A DNA stretch of 5,966 nucleotides from assembly GCA_947456005.1 (NCBI GenBank), contig CANGRP010000157.1:1-5966 (forward strand), in the 5' to 3' direction. Position numbers and translations under genes: made by a program. Under the pieces are notes generated by a model. That model was not told where the DNA came from, searched no databases, and saw only the letters and a program-made list of their open reading frames with translations. Of this stretch, positions 1 to 5,879 are shown piece by piece (position 1 is the stretch's first letter; each line of letters opens with the position of its first letter). The DNA is from Caulobacteraceae bacterium (GTDB lineage: Bacteria > Pseudomonadota > Alphaproteobacteria > Caulobacterales > Caulobacteraceae).

Positions 1-8
1 CGGGTACG

Positions 9-392
9 ATGTCAGGACTTCTGAACGCCCAGGAAATGAGCGCCGGCAAACTTGGGAACTCCGACGATCCGGTCAGCAAGCTCATGCAGGCCGCAGACGC
101 TGACGGGAACGGCGGCCTCAGCACGGAGGAGCTGAAGTCGGTGCTGGGCGATGAGGCTCCCGATGACATCAGCGAGAGTCTCGCCAAGATCGACCGGGAC
201 GAGGATGGCGAACTGAGCGCCGAGGAAATCGGCGGCGCCCTCAACGAAATGCGTAAGGGCGGACCTGAAGGCGCCGGATCCCCATCCGCCCCGAAGCCAG
301 CCCCGCCGGCCGGAGGCCTGGCGAGCCTCATGACGGCCGCCGGCTCCAATGAGGCGGAAGACAAGGGGGAGTGGTGGATGAAGGCGGCCTGA
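9..392 (+). CDS. Small EF-hand calcium-binding protein
   Basis: Predicted calcium-binding protein of 127 residues. Two canonical 12-residue EF-hand loops are visible: DADGNGGLSTEE at residues 30-41 and DRDEDGELSAEE at residues 62-73. Both have acidic or Asn ligands at loop positions 1, 3 and 5, Ser at 9 and the bidentate Glu at 12. The flanking residues are helix-like, so the two loops probably form one paired EF-hand domain. Residues 85-103 are rich in Pro, Gly and Ala and look like a flexible linker; a short tail ending in WWMKAA follows. No signal peptide or membrane segment is seen, so it may act in the cytoplasm. The ATG lies 8 nt from the window edge and the frame is open upstream, so the true start and its ribosome binding site may lie outside. 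Calcium binding is inferred from the loops; the cellular role is unknown. Confidence 0.8.
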   Translation: MSGLLNAQEMSAGKLGNSDDPVSKLMQAADADGNGGLSTEELKSVLGDEAPDDISESLAKIDRDEDGELSAEEIGGALNEMRKGGPEGAGSPSAPKPAPPAGGLASLMTAAGSNEAEDKGEWWMKAA

Positions 393-407
393 CGTTCCCC
401 GGACGGA

Positions 408-449
408 GCGCCGGCGGCGAGACCGCCTTAGCGGTCGCGCCGCCGGCGC
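408..449 (+). terminator. Strong GC-rich hairpin after the EF-hand gene
   Basis: Arms 408-426 and 431-449 pair over 19 bp with one mismatch (A420 against G437) around the 4-nt loop CTTA. It begins 16 nt after the EF-hand stop codon, so it probably ends that transcript. No U-tract follows directly (the next bases are ATCCCGACGGCTTT), so it is not a textbook intrinsic terminator. It could instead protect the 3' end or assist Rho-dependent termination. Confidence 0.6.
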
Positions 450-525
450 ATCCCGACGGCTTTACCGATCCTTGACGTCCACGGTCTTTCCTCATTTCAG
501 GCGCAGGTTGAAGCTTGTGCGTCTT

Positions 526-532
526 GGAAGGA
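526..532 (+). promoter_or_regulatory. Shine-Dalgarno site for the histidine kinase
   Basis: GGAAGGA lies 9 nt before the ATG at 542, an optimal spacing. The same motif abuts the in-frame ATG at 533 and lies downstream of the TTG at 515, so it favours 542 as the start. Confidence 0.6.
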
Positions 533-541
533 ATGCGCGGA

Positions 542-1969
542 ATGAGGCTCCGCCTCGCTCACCAGGTGTTTCTGCTGATCATGGTCGTCGCCGCGGCGAC
601 CACGACGGTCATGGCCCTGGCCATGGCCCTGAACCTGCGACAGGGCTTCCAGGACTATCTGCTGGCGCGGGACCTCGCTGACCTCAAGGCCTATGTCGCC
701 AACCTCGAGCGCAGGCTCTCCGCCCTGCCAGGTCCGGTCAGACTGGCCGACCACCCGGACCTGCTCCGGGGCCTGCCCGGTATTGACCTGCCCATAGAGA
801 ACCGTCCGGATCCGCCGCGCCCAATCCCTGGGTCGCCTGAACGACTCGCCCCACCCATGGAGTTCGCGATGCGCCTGGTGGTGCTCGATGACCAGGGCCG
901 GACGTTACTGGGTCCCTCGGGCGCGCTTCCGATCGCCGATCACGCCGTCCTGCCGAGGGCGCCCATTGTGGTGCGGGGGATGCAGGTCGGCGAGGCCCGC
1001 CTCATCCTGCCGCCACGACTGTCTACGCCTGCCGATGCTGGCTTCCTGGAGCGCCAGCTGAGGCATGTGATCCTGGCCGGCGCATTGATCCTCGGGGTGG
1101 GGAGCCTGGCGGCGTTCTGGATCGCACGGGCCTCGGGAGAAAGCCTGAGGGAGATCCGGCGGGTCACCGACTCCATCGCCAGGGGCGAGTTCCGGACCCG
1201 GCTCCGGGAGCAGGGACCCGTCGAAGTGGCCGAGACCTTGGGCAACATCAACAAGATGGCGGCGGAGCTCGAAGCCATGGACGCGGCGCGGCGGCGATGG
1301 CTGGCGGAGATCTCGCATGAGCTGCGCACCCCACTGACCGCCCTCCGCGCTGAAATCGAGGCCCTGCAGGACGGTGTTCGCCCCCTCACGCTGGACGCCA
1401 TCGGATCCCTGGCCGAAGAAGCCGCCCGCCTTTCCGGGCTCCTGGAAGACCTGCATGTCTTCGCCGTCGCCAGGCTGTCCGGGACGCCGGACCGCAGCGA
1501 CAGCATCGATCTCGTCGACCTTCTGAAGGAGGCTGCGGAACGCTTCGAGCTCCTGGTGCGAGGCGCGGGCCTGACTCTCACAATTGATGTCGGAGGGCTC
1601 CAGAGCGCGCCCTGCCAGGGAGATCGCCGGGCGCTGGAGCAGATGATCGCGAACCTGCTGACCAACAGCGTCAAGTACACCCGGTCCGGAGGCCGAATCC
1701 TCATCGCCCTTCGACGGACCGAGGGCCAGGGATTCACCATTACCGTGGACGACACGGCTCCCGCCCCCCCGCGGGACGCCCTCGGGCGCCTGTTCGAACC
1801 CCTTTACAGGGTTGAGCCGGACCGCAACCGCCAGGCGGGCGGGAGCGGCATGGGGCTCGCGATATGCGAGGTGATCGCCCGCGCCCATGACGGCGCCATC
1901 CGCGCGCTGGTGTCAGAGCTCGGAGGCCTGAGGGTCGAAGTCTACCTGCCGGATGGGGCGGCGGCGTGA
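542..1969 (+). CDS. BaeS-like membrane sensor histidine kinase
   Basis: Sensor kinase of 475 residues that autophosphorylates on His and passes phosphate to the adjacent regulator. Order: TM1 about residues 8-30, periplasmic sensor region about 31-175, TM2 about 176-196, HAMP linker about 197-247, HisKA with H-box EISHELRTPL (phospho-acceptor His259), then an ATPase domain with N-box NLLTNSVKYT (Asn371, Asn375), F-box LFEPLYRVE and G2 loop GGSGMGL (433-439). The stretch RVEPDRNRQAGGSGMGLAIC closely follows E. coli BaeS. The G1 box reads DTAPAP (from Asp404): BaeS already has Ala at the first Gly, but here the second Gly is Ala too. The start at 542 is chosen for the GGAAGGA 9 nt upstream; 533 (ATG) and 515 (TTG) are in-frame alternatives. 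The stop overlaps the regulator's GTG. The ligand is unknown: the sensor region shows no motif I can name. Confidence 0.92.
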   Translation: MRLRLAHQVFLLIMVVAAATTTVMALAMALNLRQGFQDYLLARDLADLKAYVANLERRLSALPGPVRLADHPDLLRGLPGIDLPIENRPDPPRPIPGSPERLAPPMEFAMRLVVLDDQGRTLLGPSGALPIADHAVLPRAPIVVRGMQVGEARLILPPRLSTPADAGFLERQLRHVILAGALILGVGSLAAFWIARASGESLREIRRVTDSIARGEFRTRLREQGPVEVAETLGNINKMAAELEAMDAARRRWLAEISHELRTPLTALRAEIEALQDGVRPLTLDAIGSLAEEAARLSGLLEDLHVFAVARLSGTPDRSDSIDLVDLLKEAAERFELLVRGAGLTLTIDVGGLQSAPCQGDRRALEQMIANLLTNSVKYTRSGGRILIALRRTEGQGFTITVDDTAPAPPRDALGRLFEPLYRVEPDRNRQAGGSGMGLAICEVIARAHDGAIRALVSELGGLRVEVYLPDGAAA

Positions 1970-2655
1970 GCGCGCCCGGCCCCGCCGCCTGCATCTATGT
2001 GGTCGAGGACGATCCGAAGATCAGCGCGGTGATCGCCGACTATCTGCGCGACGCCGGTCATGAGGTCCGGACCTACCGGGACGGCGGGCGAGCCCTGAGG
2101 GCCATGGAGGATGAGCCTCCGGACCTGATCATCCTCGACTGGATGCTTCCGGGAATGGAGGGGCCGGCCGTCTGCCGGCAGCTTCGCCGGTTCTCCACCG
2201 CTCCGGTGCTGATCCTCACGGCAAGGGCGGAGGAGGCGGACAAGGTGGCGGGTCTCGAAGCGGGGGCCGACGACTATGTCTGCAAGCCCTTCGGGATGCG
2301 GGAGCTCATGGCCCGGGTCGCCGCCCTCCTGCGCCGGTCAGGCGGGAGGGTGGGCGCCGACCCGGCCGCCGCCCCCTATGTGGTGGATCCGGCGGGCCGG
2401 CGGATCGCCTGGCGGGGCCGCTGGCTGTCCCTTTCCGGCTCGGAGTACCAGATCCTCGCCGCCCTCATGCGGCGCCCGGGCTGGGTGTTCACGCGCGACA
2501 GCCTTCTGGACCAGCTGGGGGCCGAGTTCCGTGATGTCAGCGACCGGTCGATCGACAGTCACATCAAGAACCTGCGCCGGAAGATCGCCAAGGTCGATCC
2601 ACAGGTCCAGTGCATCGTCTCCGTGTACGGGGTGGGCTACCGCTTCGAGGTCTGA
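1966..2655 (+). CDS. BaeR-like OmpR-family response regulator
   Basis: DNA-binding response regulator of 229 residues, partner of the kinase just upstream. Receiver domain about residues 9-124: acidic pair Asp15/Asp16, phospho-acceptor Asp58 in LIILDWMLPG, Thr85 in LTAR and Lys107 in CKPF. Winged-helix DNA-binding domain about 137-229, with DRSIDSHIKNLRRKI (193-207) as the recognition region and YGVGYRFEV at the end. The stretch from RRFS (74-77) to GADDYVCKP (100-108) and the IDSHIKNLRRK segment match BaeR rather than PhoB or OmpR. It starts with GTG, and the GTGA overlap with the kinase stop implies translational coupling and one transcript. In E. coli, BaeR controls envelope-stress and efflux genes; the targets here are not visible, though the convergent envelope operon is a candidate by proximity only. 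Confidence 0.94.
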   Translation: MSAPGPAACIYVVEDDPKISAVIADYLRDAGHEVRTYRDGGRALRAMEDEPPDLIILDWMLPGMEGPAVCRQLRRFSTAPVLILTARAEEADKVAGLEAGADDYVCKPFGMRELMARVAALLRRSGGRVGADPAAAPYVVDPAGRRIAWRGRWLSLSGSEYQILAALMRRPGWVFTRDSLLDQLGAEFRDVSDRSIDSHIKNLRRKIAKVDPQVQCIVSVYGVGYRFEV

Positions 2656-2661
2656 AACCCT

Positions 2662-2675
2662 CGGCGCGCGCGCCG
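2662..2675. terminator. GC palindrome between convergent genes
   Basis: CGGCGCGCGCGCCG is a perfect 14-nt palindrome inside the 23-nt gap between the regulator stop (2655) and the HupE-like stop (2679). As RNA it folds equally from either strand (5-bp stem, 4-nt loop). The position suits a shared bidirectional terminator, but neither side has a T-tract, so the role is inferred from location. Confidence 0.35.
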
Positions 2676-2678
2676 GAT

Positions 2679-3761
2679 TCAGCCGGAGACCAGGCGCTCG
2701 ACCGTGAGGACCAGGCCGAACACCAGGGCAAGTCCGGCGGCGGCGGGCGTCGCCGCGGCGCGAAGGGCGGGGGGCGCGCGCCGTCCCAGGAGATGTCCCG
2801 CGAGCAGGACGCCGCCGAGGAACACCAGTTGCCCCACCTCAACGCCAAGGTTGAAGCCGGCGAGGGTCGAGAGTCGCGTCGAGGCATCGAGGGGCAAGGC
2901 GCCAAGACCCGAGGCGAACCCCAGCCCGTGCAGCAGGCCGCAGCCGACGACCAGCACCAGCCTGAGACCGATGGGAGGGGTCCGTCCTGCGAGGTTCAGC
3001 CCCGCCATCATCACCAGGCTCGCCCCGATGGCGGGCTCCACGAGGCCCGGATCCAGCCTGACGACGCCCAGGGCGGCGGCGGAGAGCGAAAGGCTGTGCG
3101 CCAGGGTGAAGGCTGCGGTCACCGAGGCCCAGTATCTCCAGCCTGCGCCCGCCAGGAGCAAGGTCAGGAGGAAGACCAGGTGGTCCGGCCCCCGCAGGAT
3201 GTGCGCGGATCCTGCGACGACATTGTCCAGAAAGACCCGGACATGACTTCGGAAGAAGACGTGGCGCCGCGTGAGGGGGCTGAAGACCGCCGCCTCCGAG
3301 ACCTGGCCGCGGGCGGCCGTGAGGGTCATGTCCCCTCCGTCCGGACCAGAGCCGGAGAGGTCCACGTCCACAGACAGGGTTTCCGGCGCCGCCGGGAGAC
3401 GGGATCTTTGCAGGATGATCACGTGGTCCACGGCATGCCCCGCGCCGCCGGCCTCGGAGGCCAGGATGAGAGTCCCGACCGGCTGGGCCGCGCGACCCCC
3501 GCTCGAGATGCGGAACCGGGCGGCGAAATCCGACGCGATCCCCGGCTGGCCGCGGGACACCTCTCCGGAACTGAGGCGACCGTCCCGGTCGGTGTCCCAA
3601 CGGGTCAGGGCGGACACGGGAATGGAGGCCGCGGTGTAGACCTCCGCATTCACGACGTTCAACGTCACCGTCCGATCCGGCAGCATGTGCGCCTCGGCGG
3701 GAAACAGGGCGAACCCCCAGGCCGCGAGGGCGAGGGCGAGGAGGCGCAGGCCGGCCCTCAT
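2679..3761 (-). CDS. HupE/UreJ-family membrane protein, long form with EF-hand loop
   Basis: Integral membrane protein of 360 residues. Residues 1-24 form a signal peptide (hydrophobic core LLALALAAWGFALF, then AEA before His25). A periplasmic domain covers about 25-180 and contains a canonical EF-hand loop, DTDRDGRLSSGE, at 56-67. The C-terminal half (about 180-360) is a HupE/UreJ_2-type domain with roughly six to seven hydrophobic segments and the family's polar motifs: AHILRGPDHL (His187, Asp193, His194), LAHSLSL (His222), LLHGLGFASG (His278) and FNLGVEVGQ (Glu308). Short HupE/UreJ proteins are nickel permeases of about 200 residues; this longer form with an N-terminal domain is widespread but poorly defined, so metal transport is inferred. 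The ATG at 3761 is chosen because the signal peptide starts there, although the frame stays open further upstream. It lies 22 nt after the YHYH gene with only a weak GGAAG site, so it is probably co-transcribed. Confidence 0.88.
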   Translation of the reverse strand: MRAGLRLLALALAAWGFALFPAEAHMLPDRTVTLNVVNAEVYTAASIPVSALTRWDTDRDGRLSSGEVSRGQPGIASDFAARFRISSGGRAAQPVGTLILASEAGGAGHAVDHVIILQRSRLPAAPETLSVDVDLSGSGPDGGDMTLTAARGQVSEAAVFSPLTRRHVFFRSHVRVFLDNVVAGSAHILRGPDHLVFLLTLLLAGAGWRYWASVTAAFTLAHSLSLSAAALGVVRLDPGLVEPAIGASLVMMAGLNLAGRTPPIGLRLVLVVGCGLLHGLGFASGLGALPLDASTRLSTLAGFNLGVEVGQLVFLGGVLLAGHLLGRRAPPALRAAATPAAAGLALVFGLVLTVERLVSG

Positions 3762-3783
3762 TGGCACAGGCTTCCGAGGACGA

Positions 3784-4758
3784 TCACGGGAGCGCGCCCT
3801 TCCAGCAGTTGGGGAGGTACGGAAAGGCGTCGGTGGCGTAGTAGTGGTAGATCCCCTTCGGAAACTCCGGAGTGACCCCGAACCGGCCATTGCATTCGTC
3901 GAGGTCGCCGAGGCCGGGAACATACTCGTAGTCGACCGTGAAGGCGCCCATGGGGATCACGGAAACCGCGGGACGACCCGGGTCCGGGTTCGCCTTGAGC
4001 CGGTAGCTGGAGGCGAGGGTCTTGAGGCCGCTCGAAGCCTCCGTCGCCTTGGCGTAACCGAAGCGGGCGTAGATCGGGTAGCCATCCGCCGCGAACCCGA
4101 TCAGGACGATCTTGGGCGTCGCGGCCGAGGCCCCGGCCGCGGTCAGGGTGGCCTCCGGGACGCCGTGGTAGTGGTAGGCGCCGTCCGGCTGGACATGGCC
4201 ATTGTTCTGGTCGACCCCGAACCTGAAGAGGGACTGGCCCAGCGCCAGGAGGCCGAACTGACTGGGCGGCCCGATAAAGGTGCAGTCGCTGACGGACTTG
4301 GCGTTGGCCGGGCATGAGCCCGCTGTCAGCGGATCAAACCTCACACCGTTGAGATGGTAACCCACCCGCGAGGGGGTGACCATCTGCGGGGTGCTGGCGG
4401 TGGGGGTCAGTGTGGCCTTGAACTGAACAGCCTGGGCGGTGATCGTGTTCGGGTTCTCCGGGTTCGGGAAGACGCCCACCGCATGGTCCGGAATCCCATT
4501 GGCCGATAGGGTCCGGTCGCCATTGGCGCAGCTCCAGGTCGCCTGGCTTGTCACGCCGAGCGTGGGATTGAGCACAACCTTGCTGAGGCCGCAGACAACA
4601 TCCGCTGTTGTGATCGGCATGGTCCCATCCGACCCGGGGTTTCCGCCGGAGTCCGGGGCCGGCGCCCCCGAACCTTCGCTGCTGCAGGCGGAACAGAGGA
4701 GTGCGATCGCGAACGCCGCAGTGCTGATCTTGAAGGCGGCGGGCCAGGGTGGACTCAT
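3784..4758 (-). CDS. YHYH-domain lipoprotein
   Basis: Secreted lipoprotein of 324 residues. Residues 9-24 are a hydrophobic signal segment and LLCSAC ends a lipobox with Cys25 as the lipidated residue; Cys at -3 is unusual but tolerated. A low-complexity Ser/Gly/Pro linker follows (26-46). The YHYH domain contains DGAYHYHG (192-199), IGFAADGYPIYARFG (220-234), LDECNGRFG (286-294) and GIYHYY (302-307), ending PYLPNCWKG. Cysteines at 56, 77, 149, 159, 289 and 318 could form disulfides. The His/Tyr clusters suggest metal binding, but the family has no settled function. The start is set at 4758, where GTAGGA lies 9 nt upstream; an ATG at 4803 would add 15 residues ahead of the signal peptide. It is the first gene of a likely operon with the HupE-like gene. 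Confidence 0.88.
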   Translation of the reverse strand: MSPPWPAAFKISTAAFAIALLCSACSSEGSGAPAPDSGGNPGSDGTMPITTADVVCGLSKVVLNPTLGVTSQATWSCANGDRTLSANGIPDHAVGVFPNPENPNTITAQAVQFKATLTPTASTPQMVTPSRVGYHLNGVRFDPLTAGSCPANAKSVSDCTFIGPPSQFGLLALGQSLFRFGVDQNNGHVQPDGAYHYHGVPEATLTAAGASAATPKIVLIGFAADGYPIYARFGYAKATEASSGLKTLASSYRLKANPDPGRPAVSVIPMGAFTVDYEYVPGLGDLDECNGRFGVTPEFPKGIYHYYATDAFPYLPNCWKGALP

Positions 4759-4767
4759 CTTAGACAT

Positions 4768-4773
4768 TCCTAC
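4768..4773 (-). promoter_or_regulatory. Shine-Dalgarno site for the YHYH gene
   Basis: On the minus strand GTAGGA precedes the ATG at 4758 by 9 nt. It almost touches the in-frame ATG at 4767 and lies inside the longer frame from 4803, so it supports 4758. Confidence 0.5.
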
Positions 4774-4938
4774 GGGCATCGCCATCGCGACGGTCGGTCT
4801 CATCGCCTAGCGCCGGAGTGTGGAGGGATCATGTGCGTCTGCCCGGGCGAGAGAAGCGCGATGGCCTGAGGCGCCCCCGCAGGGACCCGGAGATTGCCTC
4901 GGTCGCCCTAGAGCCGGATGATCACCGGCGGAGGCGCC

Positions 4939-5040
4939 ATGCAGCTGACCGTCCGGCCCCTGGCCATCGACACCTTCCGCGAGAACACCGTGCTCCTGTC
5001 GCGGGACTGCCGGGCCCTGCGGCCCGAGCGGCTGGAGTGA
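4939..5040 (+). pseudogene. N-terminal remnant of a thymidine/AMP phosphorylase-family gene
   Basis: Short frame of 33 codons beginning MQLTVRPLAIDTFRENTV and ending at TGA 5038. The pattern IDT-x-x-E-x-x-V followed by RDC resembles the N-terminus of bacterial thymidine phosphorylase-like and archaeal AMP phosphorylase proteins, which are about 500 residues; this is from memory, not a search. GGAGG at 4930-4934 lies 4 nt before the ATG, so the original translation start seems preserved. Codon use is host-like. Past the stop, the same frame (broken again by TGA at 5047) reads RQIDARRILAG around 5065-5097, which could be eroded continuation. No catalytic core is present, so this is probably a truncated relic. 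Its start faces away from the YHYH gene, leaving a 180-nt divergent intergenic region. Confidence 0.45.
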
Positions 5041-5396
5041 GAGGGCTGAAGGGCGCCGGCGCGACAGATCGACGCCCGGCGAATCCTGGCGGGCCGCGTC
5101 CGATAGCAATGAGCACTATGAATTCGCCATAGCTCTACCGGGCTCAGTTTGAAGGCTTGCAGCGGAGCTTCGACCTCATTCGCGCGCCTGATAACACGAG
5201 CTGACGAAGGCCAGAATGCGAGGGAGGAAAGTCAGTCAAGCTATGCCAAATCGGAATTCAATAGGGTGTGCTTTCGTCAAGAAGGACTTTGGCCGTGATC
5301 CTGAAATTGTAGCGGCTTTTGGAAGTGCATGATTTTTCGGGCTTCCGGTGGGGAAAGGCTTGGCCGTGCGGCCTTGAGATTGCTGTGGCGCCCTGG
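5041..5396. other. Low-GC degenerate intergenic stretch
   Basis: No convincing intact gene is seen. 5221-5340 is about 46% GC (55 of 120), far below the flanking genes. Scraps include a frame from ATG 5109 broken by TAG at 5130 and continuing as LYRAQFEGLQRSFDLIRA to TGA 5202. There is also a 38-codon frame, 5216-5332 (+), preceded by GAAGG at 5206-5210 and ending DPEIVAAFGSA. The stretch looks like decayed or horizontally acquired DNA. Confidence 0.5.
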
Positions 5397-5558
5397 CTAA
5401 AGTCTTGGTTTGTTCCGGAATGGGGACCAAATAGCCATCATTGGTAGGTATGCTCGCGGCTTTGAATTCGGGAGGTCCATGCCGCGCATCGAGAGCAGAG
5501 TTTCGCCTGCGGCTTCGGGGGCCCGGGATGCGATCTCGGCCATGGCGAAGGGGCTCAT
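5397..5558 (-). CDS. Hypothetical short ORF, probably truncated
   Basis: Frame of 53 codons starting MSPFAMAEIASRAPEAAGE. I do not recognise it. Its ATG overlaps the TGA of the minus-strand fragment just upstream (ATGA), as in translationally coupled genes, but no independent Shine-Dalgarno site is seen. Codons 1 to about 30 mostly end in G or C, like host genes. After DLP (about position 5469) codon use becomes AT-rich, suggesting that real coding sequence stops there and the rest is read-through into foreign or decayed DNA. It may be a gene cut short by rearrangement, or a chance frame. Confidence 0.3.
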   Translation of the reverse strand: MSPFAMAEIASRAPEAAGETLLSMRGMDLPNSKPRAYLPMMAIWSPFRNKPRL

Positions 5559-5656
5559 GCCGTCAGCTTGCTGGCGGGCATCAGGGGGCGGTCGCAGATG
5601 CGCTCCATAAGGTCCGCCCGCTTCGGCTCCAGTTCGACCAGCAGGCCAGTCAAACC
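5555..5656 (-). pseudogene. C-terminal coding fragment without a start
   Basis: An open frame with no plausible start codon ends at TGA 5557-5555. Its last 28 codons (from 5641) read LVELEPKRADLMERICDRPL followed by MPASKLTA, and 25 or so of them end in G or C, as expected for host coding DNA. The frame stays open upstream to a TAA near 5786, but that part overlaps repeat-like sequence. It looks like the 3' end of a lost gene whose product I cannot name. The 4-nt overlap with the next minus-strand frame hints at a former operon. Confidence 0.3.
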
Positions 5657-5711
5657 TAGGCCGCATTGCGGGGGTTTTGCAGGCAGATTACGCCCGGGAA
5701 CGATAGTCTGC

Positions 5712-5807
5712 GGCAGCTTTCGGGCTTGCCGCCTTTCGTCCTGAATGACCGGTCGTGGGTGGGAACCTGCCCGGCAGGTTTTGGCTTAGCAGGAGCCGAA
5801 AGCGGCC
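5712..5807. repeat. Imperfect inverted repeat region
   Basis: GGCAGCTTTCGGGCT at 5712-5726 is matched, imperfectly and inverted, by AGCCGAAAGCGGCC at 5794-5807. Between them lies the near-perfect palindrome AACCTGCCCGGCAGGTT (5764-5780), which runs into TTTT. The block has no gene and ends just before the IS end at 5821. The layout suits a small dispersed intergenic repeat; copy number cannot be judged from one window. Confidence 0.35.
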
Positions 5808-5822
5808 ATCTGATGGAGGCTA

Positions 5823-5879
5823 GAGCGTTTCCTGATCTGATTGAATCGTTGGGGATTCCCATGAGGAGCGGTTTCTGAT
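5823..5879 (+). repeat. Paired direct repeats in the IS630 end
   Basis: GAGCGTTTCCTGAT (5823-5836) and GAGCGGTTTCTGAT (5866-5879) agree at 12 of 14 positions with starts 43 nt apart. The outer copy starts at the presumed IS terminus and the inner lies 34 nt before the transposase ATG. They are candidate paired transposase-binding sites, as in the IR/DR ends of some Tc1/mariner transposons. Confidence 0.45.

Noticed and set aside
472..500. Possible sigma-70 promoter with TTGACG at 472-477
   Set aside because: The -35-like hexamer is good, but no acceptable -10 element lies at 16-18 nt (TTTCAG at best).
611..631. Tandem ATGGCCCTGGCC-like repeat in the kinase gene
   Set aside because: It encodes MALAMAL within the first membrane helix and is explained by amino-acid composition.
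905..1888. Long minus-strand frames opposite the histidine kinase
   Set aside because: They are shadows of a gene with all kinase boxes in order; their own translations show no recognisable domain.
2610..3875. 421-codon plus-strand open frame opposite the HupE-like gene
   Set aside because: It is antisense to a gene with a signal peptide and family motifs. Its translation is low complexity, rich in Gly, Arg, Glu and Asp, with no domain, as expected opposite GC-rich coding DNA.
4908..4923. CTAGAGCCGGATGATC as a second IS630-type end
   Set aside because: It shares only the TAGAGC start with the element at 5821; the rest does not match, so similarity is probably chance.
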